A stretch of 7,168 bases of DNA from the NCBI GenBank assembly GCA_029065305.1, contig JAIEIQ010000302.1, forward strand, positions 1 through 7,168. Reading direction: 5' to 3'. This document shows, one piece after another, positions 1 to 5,499 of the stretch. Position 1 is the stretch's first letter, and each line of letters begins with the position of its first letter. Below the pieces are notes generated by a model that had not been told where the DNA came from, made no database searches, and saw nothing but the letters and a program-made list of their open reading frames with translations. The DNA is from Oscillospiraceae bacterium (lineage in GTDB: Bacteria; Bacillota; Clostridia; Oscillospirales; Oscillospiraceae). A program made the translations under genes and the position numbers.

Positions 1-125
1 GCGGCGTAGTGGTCCCAGCAGACCATCACCACCAGGGCCGTGTAGGCCAGCTCCGCCAGCAGTGCCAGCAGGAAGGCCCGGCTTCGCACCAGCCGCGAGA
101 GGCCGGCATGGAGCAGATTTCCCAT
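1..125 (-). CDS. ABC-2-type transporter permease, second permease of the operon (N-terminal fragment)
   Basis: Only the first 41 codons are present; the gene continues past the left edge. The protein begins MGNLLHAGLSRLVRSRAFLL and then enters a hydrophobic stretch (about residues 18-36), so a basic amphipathic N-terminus leads into a first membrane segment, as in ABC-2 permeases. The start is well supported: a GGAGG ribosome binding site overlaps the TAG stop of the upstream permease, and only nine bases separate that stop from this ATG. Position as third gene after an ATPase and a first permease suggests it forms the other half of a heterodimeric membrane channel, as in the lantibiotic-immunity LanFEG arrangement. 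That role is inferred from order and the short N-terminus; too little sequence is visible to assign a subfamily. Confidence 0.75.
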   Translation of the reverse strand, partial: MGNLLHAGLSRLVRSRAFLLALLAELAYTALVVMVCWDHYA

Positions 126-134
126 GCGCACCTC

Positions 135-956
135 CTACTTCAGGTCCTTGCGCGCAAAGAGCGCCAGACCGCCCAAGGTAAAAGCGGCTGTCACGCCCAG
201 ATCGCACAGCAGTGCCCGCAGGGGATGGAACACCTCCAGGTTTTGCACCTGAATCGCCTGTCCGGCGGGGATGACATCCCGGAGAAGCTCATAAAACGTC
301 CGCAGTGCCCCGGAGACATACCGGGGGTTGGGCTCCTGGTTTATCGTCTGTATCCCGTCCATGGTCATGAGGACGCCGCCGGAAAACTCCGGCTCCGAGA
401 GGATGTTTTCTATCGTGCTGGCGCCCAGCAGCAGGGCGAACCAGGACAGCACCACGATGACGGTGGCGGGGCGTCCGCTGAGGAGCAGCCCCAGAAAGGT
501 GAAGATGGCGGCAAAGGCTATGGTGGAGCCCACGGCGATAAGGACATGGAACGCCAGCCCCTCAAGGCCGAACCCCCAGGGCCCGATCATCGGAATGCCG
601 GCGCACCCGCCGAGAAGCCACGCGGCCACGAAGAAAAGGGACGCGGTCAGGACTGTGAGAAAGTGGGCCAGGTAGATGTCCCGGCGGGTGCGGCCCACGG
701 CCAGCTTGTTGCGGATGGTGCCCTCGCTGTACTCCGCGTTCAGAAACATGGCGGCAAACATGGCGGTAAAGAACCCCAGCGACATCACCATATTGAAATA
801 ACACTGCTCCAGCACAGCCTCAAAGCCCAGCAGCAGGGCCTCCCGGCACCAGAGGATCATAAAGCCGGCGGAACAGGCCAGCACCGTGCCGAAGCATGTC
901 CAGAACATATGGTCCCGGCGCATCCGGAAGAAATTGGCCCGCAGAAGGTTACTCAT
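135..956 (-). CDS. ABC-2-type transporter permease (BcrB/LanE-like)
   Basis: 273-residue integral membrane protein, the probable channel subunit for the ATPase encoded just upstream. About six hydrophobic segments are visible, near residues 19-36, 54-73, 97-118, 134-158, 163-182 and 247-268. The stretch at 75-97 (EYSEGTIRNKLAVGRTRRD) is the cytoplasmic loop characteristic of ABC-2 permeases of the lantibiotic/bacitracin-resistance type, where an EY..GT/R.K motif contacts the ATPase. The region at 183-245 between the last two segments is probably the larger extracellular part. The start overlaps the ATPase stop by 8 bp (ATGAGTAA) and has GGGAGGT about 7 bases upstream, so translation is likely coupled. 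Length fits the family. The substrate is unknown; a bacteriocin, lantibiotic or other cell-envelope-active peptide is inferred, not shown. Confidence 0.85.
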   Translation of the reverse strand: MSNLLRANFFRMRRDHMFWTCFGTVLACSAGFMILWCREALLLGFEAVLEQCYFNMVMSLGFFTAMFAAMFLNAEYSEGTIRNKLAVGRTRRDIYLAHFLTVLTASLFFVAAWLLGGCAGIPMIGPWGFGLEGLAFHVLIAVGSTIAFAAIFTFLGLLLSGRPATVIVVLSWFALLLGASTIENILSEPEFSGGVLMTMDGIQTINQEPNPRYVSGALRTFYELLRDVIPAGQAIQVQNLEVFHPLRALLCDLGVTAAFTLGGLALFARKDLK

Positions 957-1863
957 CGACAGTACCTCCCACCAGATTCATGTAGTAGCTCTCCAGACTC
1001 TCATCGTGCTCGTGGATGTTTTTGACCTCGCACCCGGCGGCGTGGAGAGCCAGGGTCAGCTCGGTGACGGAGGGAGCGCCGTAGACGTCGGCCTCCGTGC
1101 CGGACCGGACGGCGTACTCCAGCCCCAGCCTGTCCAGGGCGGCGGGGAGGGAGAAGACATCGCTGACGGTGAGGCGCAGGCACTTCCGGCAGCTGGCCTC
1201 CAGCTCGGCGGCGCTGATCTCCTTGATCATCCGCCCGCCGTCGATGAAGCCGTAGTGGGTGGCCAGACGGCTCAGCTCGTCGAGGATGTGGCTGGAGATG
1301 AGCACAGTGATCTGCCGCTCCTGGTTGAGCCGGAGAATCAGCTCCCGGATCTCCACAATGCCCTGGGGGTCCAGGCCGTTGGCGGGCTCGTCCAGGATCA
1401 GGAAGTCCGGGTCCCCGGCCAGGGCCACGGCGATGCCCAGCCGCTGGCGCATCCCCAGGGAGAAGTCCCTGGCCTTCTTCTTCCCGGTGTTCTCCAGCCG
1501 CACCAGGGCCAGCAGCTCCTTCACGCCGTCATAGGACGGGAGGCCCAGGATCTGGTACTGCTGCTTCAGGTTTTCCTCCGCCGTCATGGACAGGTAGATG
1601 GAGGGGGTCTCCACCACCGCCCCCATGCGGCGGCGGGCTTTGTGGATCTCCTGGCTGGTATTGGCGCAGCCGTAGAGCGTGAAGGAGCCCTCCGTGGGGG
1701 ACTGCAAGCCGCAGATGAGGCGGATAAGGGTGGTTTTACCCGCGCCGTTGCGGCCCACGAAGCCGTAAATGGCTCCCTTTTCCACCGACATGGTGAGGCG
1801 GTCGAGGGCCTTCGTGGTTTTGTAGGTCTTTGTCAGAGCGTTGGTTTTCAGAACGTAGTCCAT
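949..1863 (-). CDS. ABC transporter ATPase, BcrA/LanF-like
   Basis: 304-residue ATPase that would power the two permeases encoded after it. All nucleotide-binding motifs are intact: Walker A GRNGAGKT at 37-44, signature SLGMRQ at 135-140, Walker B LILDEP at 155-160, D-loop GLD at 163-165 and switch histidine in SSH at 190-192. The SLGMRQRLGIA signature in place of LSGGQ is usual for the DrrA/BcrA branch that exports peptide antibiotics. Residues from about 215 form a C-terminal extension without ATPase motifs, common in this branch. The AGGAGG ribosome binding site lies about 13 bases before the ATG, rather far, but no in-frame alternative start lies between them. An ATG directly after the AGGAGG is out of frame. 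The gene is first in its operon, and its promoter carries repeated response-regulator-like boxes. Bacteriocin resistance or immunity is the likely role, inferred from family and operon order. Confidence 0.9.
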   Translation of the reverse strand: MDYVLKTNALTKTYKTTKALDRLTMSVEKGAIYGFVGRNGAGKTTLIRLICGLQSPTEGSFTLYGCANTSQEIHKARRRMGAVVETPSIYLSMTAEENLKQQYQILGLPSYDGVKELLALVRLENTGKKKARDFSLGMRQRLGIAVALAGDPDFLILDEPANGLDPQGIVEIRELILRLNQERQITVLISSHILDELSRLATHYGFIDGGRMIKEISAAELEASCRKCLRLTVSDVFSLPAALDRLGLEYAVRSGTEADVYGAPSVTELTLALHAAGCEVKNIHEHDESLESYYMNLVGGTVDE

Positions 1864-1899
1864 AGATTCGCTCCATCCTCCTTTGATTGGAATGGGGCC

Positions 1900-1905
1900 A
1901 GTATA
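1900..1905 (-). promoter_or_regulatory. -10 element of the ABC-2 transporter operon promoter
   Basis: Reading on the minus strand, TATACT lies about 37 bases before the ATPase start codon and matches TATAAT at five of six positions. At a 17-base spacing the -35 position reads CCGCTT, which does not resemble TTGACA, and there is no TG extension. A promoter with a -10 but no -35 usually needs an activator, which agrees with the phased repeats directly upstream. Confidence 0.6.
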
Positions 1906-1915
1906 GACGGGCTTG

Positions 1916-1957
1916 GTTAAGAAAGCGGTTAAGAAAAGAGATAAGATAAAGTTAAGA
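1916..1957 (-). promoter_or_regulatory. Four phased direct repeats, probable OmpR/PhoB-family response-regulator site
   Basis: Read on the plus strand, GTTAAGA occurs at 1916-1922, 1928-1934 and 1951-1957, with GATAAGA (one mismatch) at 1940-1946. The start-to-start distances are 12, 12 and 11 bases, close to one helical turn, so all four lie on one face of the DNA. On the transcribed orientation they read TCTTAAC. The box nearest the gene ends 10 bases before the -10 element, so the array covers roughly the -20 to -60 region where OmpR/PhoB-family activators (for example PhoP of Bacillus on TTAACA repeats) bind to replace a missing -35. The regulator is not encoded in this window. The repeats are seen directly; the binding protein is inferred. 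Confidence 0.65.
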
Positions 1958-1980
1958 TTTCACAAGGCCGGCGTGGAGCG

Positions 1981-1998
1981 CGTCAGCCGCCGCTGACG
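1981..1998. other. Stem-loop after the DUF2812 gene (possible weak terminator)
   Basis: CGTCAGC (1981-1987) and GCTGACG (1992-1998) form a perfect 7-bp stem with a 4-base loop, immediately after the stop codon of the membrane-protein gene at 2000-2002. There is no T-run on either side in either direction, so a standard intrinsic terminator is not supported. It could act with Rho, protect the mRNA 3' end, or be chance in GC-rich DNA. It is the only candidate boundary between the PadR operon and the ABC transporter operon downstream. Confidence 0.4.
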
Positions 1999-1999
1999 G

Positions 2000-3133
2000 C
2001 TATGCCCATTTTTCCGCCAGAGCCTTGCAGATCGCCGCGGGATCTAAGTCGGACTGATAGGTGATGCCAGCCACCAGCTCCCCCTTGATGACAACCAGCT
2101 CCAGCCCGCCCGTGGTCCAGACGGCGTCCAGGCCCTCTATCTCCAAGGGCTGGAAATCCCCGTAGAAGGTGGCGTCCGTCATCAGCGCCCGGGCCAGCGC
2201 CTCCGCCATGGACGGGTCCCGCAGGCGGTACACATCCTGATAGATCCAGGGCGCAAGACTGTTTTCCTCACCCAGATACTCCACTGTGTCCCAGTGGTCC
2301 GCCAGCAGGCTCCGGGAGAAAACCGCGCTGCTGTCCTTACCCATGAAGGAGCCCGGCTCCCCCTCCCAGCCCAGCTCGCGAAGCCGCAGGCAGGGCCCCT
2401 CCGGCGTCTCCGGCAAATCTGAAAACACGGTGGTAAAAAGCTGCCCTGCCGCCAGAACGATAAAAACAGCCGCCACCGCCAGCAGGCTCCGGTGGACCGC
2501 CTTAAAAATCAGATGCCGGTTCTTGGGATTGTGGTCCAGGGGCTGGCCTTTTTTCATCCGGTAATAGGTCCGGCTGATCTGCCAGGTGTCGTGGATCCAC
2601 AGGACAAGCCCCCACGCCAGCAGGGCGCAGCAGGCCGCCAGAATGGCGGTATGCTCAATCCAGCTCCGGTAAAACTGGGCGGTAAACTTGGGCCAGAACC
2701 GCTCGCCCTGCATGGCGAAGCCCATAGACCACTGAAACAGGAGCATGAATACGGCAGGGGTCCAGCCCCAGATACAGTTCCGCTTCAGCTTTTTCAAGGT
2801 TGCCGCCTGCTGCCGGGGGTCGGTGTAGAACTCCGGCGCGCCGCTGCCCGCAGGGGAGCGGAAGATGTGGAGCAGGCCGCGGCTGTCCACGTACTCCCAG
2901 CCGCAGTCGGCGAACACCGCCAGCTGCCCCTCGCTGAGGTTCGCCTCCTCCAGAAATCCGGGGGCGGAAACCTCGATGCGGTATCGAACCTGACCGGGTT
3001 CCTTGGGCTCAAATTTGCTCAGGTTCTCCCCGCGCTTCACCAGCCGCCAGCCGGCGGCCTCCATGTCGCTGTAAAACTGTTCGTTCTCCCCCAGGGCGTA
3101 TTCGCTGGGGTGAAAGCGGTATTTGTGCTTCAT
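2000..3133 (-). CDS. DUF2812-like membrane protein, PadR partner
   Basis: 377-residue protein of unknown function. Residues 1-115 are soluble, begin MKHKYRFHPSEY and match the pattern of DUF2812 (a short domain with conserved aromatics such as GWRLVK and CGWEYV), a family usually encoded beside PadR regulators. Three hydrophobic segments follow at about 119-141, 161-181 and 214-237. The linker at 182-213 is rich in Lys and Arg, so by the positive-inside rule the N-terminus and that linker are cytoplasmic and the C-terminal domain (about 238-377) lies outside. I do not recognise the C-terminal domain. The start is set by the ATGA overlap with padR, which indicates coupled translation. The longer open frame to 3448 is only the out-of-frame shadow of padR. 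A sensor or effector working with PadR is plausible but unproven. Confidence 0.8.
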   Translation of the reverse strand: MKHKYRFHPSEYALGENEQFYSDMEAAGWRLVKRGENLSKFEPKEPGQVRYRIEVSAPGFLEEANLSEGQLAVFADCGWEYVDSRGLLHIFRSPAGSGAPEFYTDPRQQAATLKKLKRNCIWGWTPAVFMLLFQWSMGFAMQGERFWPKFTAQFYRSWIEHTAILAACCALLAWGLVLWIHDTWQISRTYYRMKKGQPLDHNPKNRHLIFKAVHRSLLAVAAVFIVLAAGQLFTTVFSDLPETPEGPCLRLRELGWEGEPGSFMGKDSSAVFSRSLLADHWDTVEYLGEENSLAPWIYQDVYRLRDPSMAEALARALMTDATFYGDFQPLEIEGLDAVWTTGGLELVVIKGELVAGITYQSDLDPAAICKALAEKWA

Positions 3134-3438
3134 CTCTCCACCTCCAAAACCGCGCCGTCGGCCACCATCTGCTGGAGCCGCCGGTATTCCGCCAGCAGGG
3201 CGTCCCGGCCCGTCCGGGTGATGGCGTAGTTTTTCCGCCGGCCCTCCTCGCCGGTGAGGACAATTAGTCCCTCCCGGCTCATGCGGCTGAGGACCCCGTA
3301 CAGCGTCCCCGGGCCCATCTCCAGCCGCCCGCCGGACAGCTCCTTGACGCGCTGCATCATGCCGTAGCCGTGGCCGGGCCTCAGGAGGGAGAGCAGAATG
3401 TAGTACATGGCCTCGGTCATAGGCCCCTGGTCCGCCAC
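3130..3438 (-). CDS. PadR-family transcriptional regulator
   Basis: 102-residue winged-helix DNA-binding protein. Family marks are visible in order: the first helix with MYYILLSLLRPGHGYGMM (11-28), then MGPGTLYGVLSRM (41-53), which holds the recognition helix, then the wing with GEEGRRKNYAITRTGRD (63-79), and a C-terminal helix (about 80-92) that normally dimerises. The short length is typical of the small subfamily 2 PadR proteins. The start is GTG, chosen because GGGAGGTGA lies 6 bases upstream; the in-frame ATG six codons later has no suitable site. The stop overlaps the DUF2812 gene start by 4 bp. PadR proteins usually repress their own operon and are relieved by a small molecule or envelope stress; here a repeat directly after the -10 element fits autoregulation. 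The inducer is unknown. Confidence 0.92.
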   Translation of the reverse strand: MADQGPMTEAMYYILLSLLRPGHGYGMMQRVKELSGGRLEMGPGTLYGVLSRMSREGLIVLTGEEGRRKNYAITRTGRDALLAEYRRLQQMVADGAVLEVER

Positions 3439-3444
3439 GGCGGG

Positions 3445-3453
3445 TCACCTCCC
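3445..3453 (-). promoter_or_regulatory. Ribosome binding site fixing the GTG start of padR
   Basis: On the minus strand GGGAGGTGA stands 6 bases before the GTG at 3438. It is a strong anti-Shine-Dalgarno match at ideal distance and decides in favour of GTG over the later in-frame ATG. Confidence 0.8.
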
Positions 3454-3463
3454 TGTTAGTATG

Positions 3464-3483
3464 TATCTCGTTATATCGTATAG
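3464..3483. promoter_or_regulatory. Candidate PadR operator
   Basis: TATCTCGT (3464-3471) is followed without a gap by TATATCGT (3472-3479), a tandem 8-base repeat with one mismatch. The same stretch contains the short dyad TATA-TCG-TATA (3472-3482). It lies just downstream of the padR -10 element, about +2 to +18 of the expected transcript, where a bound repressor would block initiation. This AT-rich island stands out in GC-rich surroundings. Assignment to PadR rests on position and symmetry; I did not match it to a confirmed PadR consensus. Confidence 0.45.
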
Positions 3484-3487
3484 CATA

Positions 3488-3516
3488 ATAGTACCACAGA
3501 CAGAGGCGCCTGTCAA
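3488..3516 (-). promoter_or_regulatory. Sigma-A promoter of the padR-DUF2812 operon
   Basis: On the minus strand: a perfect -35 TTGACA (3516-3511), a 17-base spacer and -10 TACTAT (3493-3488), with a TG one base before the -10 (extended -10). The predicted start near 3481 gives a leader of about 40 bases. A promoter this strong on a regulator gene suggests it is normally held down by its own repressor. Confidence 0.82.
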
Positions 3517-3559
3517 CCGCCTGTTGATTTTTCAGAATTCCGGAGGGCGCTTTTCCCTC

Positions 3560-3587
3560 TTGACGGAGGGGAAAGACCTGTTATAAT
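3560..3587 (+). promoter_or_regulatory. Sigma-A promoter of lplA
   Basis: The -35 TTGACG (3560-3565), a 16-base spacer and a perfect TATAAT (3582-3587) with TG one base upstream (extended -10) form a strong constitutive-type promoter. The expected start near 3594 leaves a leader of about 28 bases that contains GGGGGAG (3610-3616) five bases before the ATG. The promoter is divergent from that of padR; the two -35 elements are about 43 bases apart. Confidence 0.82.
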
Positions 3588-3621
3588 GTAGGAAGCTTTT
3601 TTCGCGAAAGGGGGAGACGCC

Positions 3622-4620
3622 ATGGCCATGACCTTTATCGACGTCAAAACCACGGACCCGGACTTCAACCTGGCCCTGGAGCAGTACGTCTTTGACCGGA
3701 TGCCCCGGGATTGGGGCTATTTCATGCTCTGGCAGAACGACAACGCCATCATTGTGGGCCGCCACCAGAACACCCTGGCGGAGATCAATGAGGCCTTTGT
3801 CCGGGAGCATGGGATCCGGGTGGTGCGGCGGCTCTCCGGCGGGGGAGCGGTGTACCACGATCTGGGGAATCTGAATTTTACCTACATTGTGGACGCCTCC
3901 GGCGGGGCGCGGCTGGATTTGAAGCTCTTCTGCCAGCCGGTGGCGGACGCCCTGGGTGCCCTGGGGGTTCAGGCGGAGGTCAACGGCCGCAACGACATCA
4001 CCATCGGCGGGCAGAAGTTCTCCGGCAATGCCCAGTATGTCCGGGAGGGCCGGGTGATGCACCACGGGACGATCCTGTTCGATTCGGACCTCTCCGTCGT
4101 GGGGCAGGCGCTGAAGGTGGACCGGGAGAAAATGGCCTCCAAGGGGGTCCAGTCTGTCCAGAGCCGCGTAACCACGGTGCGGCCCCACCTGCCGAAGGAC
4201 GCCTCCCTGGCGGAGTTTAAGGCCCTCCTGCTGGAAAAGCTCTTCGCGGACCAGCCCATGGAGCGCTATGAGCTGACGGCGGAGGATATGGAGGCGGTGG
4301 AGGAGCTGCGGCGGGAGCGCTACGGGACCTGGGCCTGGAACTACGGCGCGTCTCCGGCGGGGACATTGATCCGGCGGAGGCGGGTGGAGGGCTGCGGGAC
4401 GGTGGAGGCTCATCTGCTGGTGGAAAAGGGGGTTATTACAGCGGTCTCTTTCCGCGGGGACTTTTTCAGCGCTGTGGAGCCGGAGGCGCTGGAGGGACGG
4501 CTGATGGGAGCCCGGCCGGTGCGGGAGGACTTTGAAAAGGCCCTGGAGGGGGTGGAGATCTCCCAATATTTCAGCGGGATGGACAGGGAGACGTTTTTGG
4601 AGATTCTCTGCGGGGCGTGA
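3622..4620 (+). CDS. lplA: Lipoate-protein ligase A
   Basis: 332-residue enzyme, full length for a two-domain LplA. It activates free lipoate with ATP to lipoyl-AMP and transfers it to a lysine of lipoyl domains (2-oxoacid dehydrogenase E2 subunits, glycine-cleavage GcvH) in the cytoplasm. The large domain shows the lipoate/adenylate loop RRLSGGGAVYHDLGNLNF (69-86), NDITIGGQKFSGNAQ (124-138) with the conserved substrate-binding lysine K132, and MHHGTILFDSDL (146-157). The small C-terminal accessory domain starts near RYGTWAWNYGASP and runs to the end, so the enzyme should carry out both steps alone. GGGGGAG five bases upstream supports the first ATG at 3622; an ATG two codons later is a less well spaced alternative. 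It has its own promoter and appears monocistronic. No lipoylated protein gene is in view, so its acceptor is unknown here. Confidence 0.95.
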   Translation: MAMTFIDVKTTDPDFNLALEQYVFDRMPRDWGYFMLWQNDNAIIVGRHQNTLAEINEAFVREHGIRVVRRLSGGGAVYHDLGNLNFTYIVDASGGARLDLKLFCQPVADALGALGVQAEVNGRNDITIGGQKFSGNAQYVREGRVMHHGTILFDSDLSVVGQALKVDREKMASKGVQSVQSRVTTVRPHLPKDASLAEFKALLLEKLFADQPMERYELTAEDMEAVEELRRERYGTWAWNYGASPAGTLIRRRRVEGCGTVEAHLLVEKGVITAVSFRGDFFSAVEPEALEGRLMGARPVREDFEKALEGVEISQYFSGMDRETFLEILCGA

Positions 4621-4632
4621 CGGCCCGCCAAC

Positions 4633-4661
4633 CTTACAGAACTGTAAGCCACCTGTAAGCC
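4633..4661 (+). promoter_or_regulatory. BceR-type response-regulator binding site
   Basis: CTTACAG (4633-4639) and CTGTAAG (4642-4648) are a perfect inverted repeat with a 2-base centre. This contains TTACA-GAAC-TGTAA, an exact fit to the TNACA-N4-TGTAA motif that I recall for BceR-like response regulators controlling BceAB transporters in Firmicutes. A further copy of CTGTAAGCC at 4653-4661 repeats 4642-4650 exactly, 11 bases on, and may be the secondary half-site reported for such promoters. The site begins 12 bases after the lplA stop and its centre is about 50 bases before the -10. The cognate histidine kinase and regulator are not in the window. Confidence 0.78.
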
Positions 4662-4667
4662 GGACCT

Positions 4668-4697
4668 ATGGCAGGGCAGGGGAGGGAGCGCTATAAT
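4668..4697 (+). promoter_or_regulatory. Promoter of the BceAB-type transporter operon
   Basis: A perfect TATAAT lies at 4692-4697. The best -35 candidate is ATGGCA (4668-4673, 18-base spacer, four of six matches); at 17 bases the match is poorer. There is no extended -10. The weak -35 next to a strong -10 fits dependence on the response regulator bound upstream. The expected start near 4704 gives a short leader with AAGGAGGA at 4713-4720. Confidence 0.65.
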
Positions 4698-4731
4698 AGA
4701 GCCACAATAACCAAGGAGGAACTAATCTATT

Positions 4732-5499
4732 ATGCCAATCCTTCAAGTCTGCGATTTAAAAAAGGTATATACCACCCGCTTCGGCGGACAGCAGGTCCAG
4801 GCCCTCGCCAGCGTCAACTTCGCGGTGGAGCCGGGGGAGTATGTGGCCATCATGGGCGAGTCCGGCAGCGGCAAGACCACCCTTCTGAATATCCTGGCCG
4901 CTCTGGATAAGCCCACCAGCGGCAAGGTCCTGCTGGACGGCAAGGACATCGTCACCATCCGGGAGCGGGAGATCGCCGCCTTCCGCCGGGACCACCTGGG
5001 CTTTGTCTTTCAGGACTTCAACCTCCTGGACACCTTTTCCGTCCAGGACAACATTCTCCTGCCCCTGGTGCTGGCGGGGAAGCCCTACCGGGAGATGGAA
5101 GAGCGGCTGACGCCCCTGGCCCGGCGGCTGGGGCTGGAGAAGCTGCTGAAGAAGTTCCCCTACGAGATCTCCGGCGGACAGAAGCAGCGGGCGGCCGTGG
5201 CCCGGGCCCTGATTACGGAGCCGAGGATCGTTCTGGCCGACGAGCCCACCGGGGCCCTGGACAGCAAGGCCACCGACAGCCTCCTGGGCCTCTTTGACCA
5301 AGTGAACGCCGAGGGCCAGACCATCCTCATGGTCACCCACTCCACCAAGGCCGCCAGCCACGCGGGCCGGGTCCTCTTCATCCGGGACGGGGAGGTCTTC
5401 CACCAGATCTACCGGGGCATGAACACCACGGAGCAGATGTTCCAGAAGATCTCCGACACCCTGACCCTTCTGGCCGCTGGAGGTGAGGAGAATGCGTAA
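4732..5499 (+). CDS. BceA-type ABC transporter ATPase
   Basis: 255-residue ATPase of the MacB/LolD/BceA group, partner of the FtsX-like permease that follows. All motifs are intact: Walker A GESGSGKT at 42-49, Q-loop Q94 in FVFQDFNLL, signature SGGQKQR at 147-153, Walker B IVLADEP at 166-172, D-loop ALD and switch histidine H203. FVFQDFNLLDTFSVQDNILLPL is highly typical of BceA-type proteins that resist bacitracin, nisin and related cell-wall peptides. The residues after about 222 (HQIYRGM to the end) resemble the short C-terminal tail of the group. The ribosome binding site AAGGAGGA ends 11 bases before the ATG, somewhat far, but no other start is available. The stop overlaps the permease by 8 bp. 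The BceR-like operator upstream strongly supports a peptide-resistance role; the specific peptide cannot be told. Confidence 0.9.
   Translation: MPILQVCDLKKVYTTRFGGQQVQALASVNFAVEPGEYVAIMGESGSGKTTLLNILAALDKPTSGKVLLDGKDIVTIREREIAAFRRDHLGFVFQDFNLLDTFSVQDNILLPLVLAGKPYREMEERLTPLARRLGLEKLLKKFPYEISGGQKQRAAVARALITEPRIVLADEPTGALDSKATDSLLGLFDQVNAEGQTILMVTHSTKAASHAGRVLFIRDGEVFHQIYRGMNTTEQMFQKISDTLTLLAAGGEENA

Noticed and set aside
9..1025. Long plus-strand open frame opposite the ABC-2 permease and ATPase
   Set aside because: The product is rich in Gln, His, Gly and Pro with no domain sense. It is the antisense shadow of two genes with clear motifs, as is common in GC-rich DNA; the same holds for the plus-strand frame at 886-1920.
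1864..1876. ATG directly after AGGAGG, 13 bases before the ATPase start, as an upstream start
   Set aside because: It is out of frame with the ATPase and has no space between Shine-Dalgarno and ATG, so initiation there is unlikely.
2000..3448. 482-residue reading of the DUF2812 gene starting at 3448
   Set aside because: The first 105 residues are an out-of-frame reading of padR. The ATG at 3133, coupled to the padR stop, is the credible start.
3532..4566. Minus-strand open frame of 344 codons opposite lplA
   Set aside because: Low-complexity His/Pro/Gln-rich translation lying wholly antisense to a full lplA with intact catalytic motifs.
4610..4628. GCGGG/CCCGC hairpin across the lplA stop codon as a terminator
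   Set aside because: The stem is only 5 bp with a 9-base loop and no following T-run; it is probably chance in GC-rich DNA.
4633..4648. CTTACAG-AA-CTGTAAG read as an lplA terminator
   Set aside because: A 2-base loop cannot close a hairpin well, there is no T-run, and the sequence matches a BceR-like operator much better.
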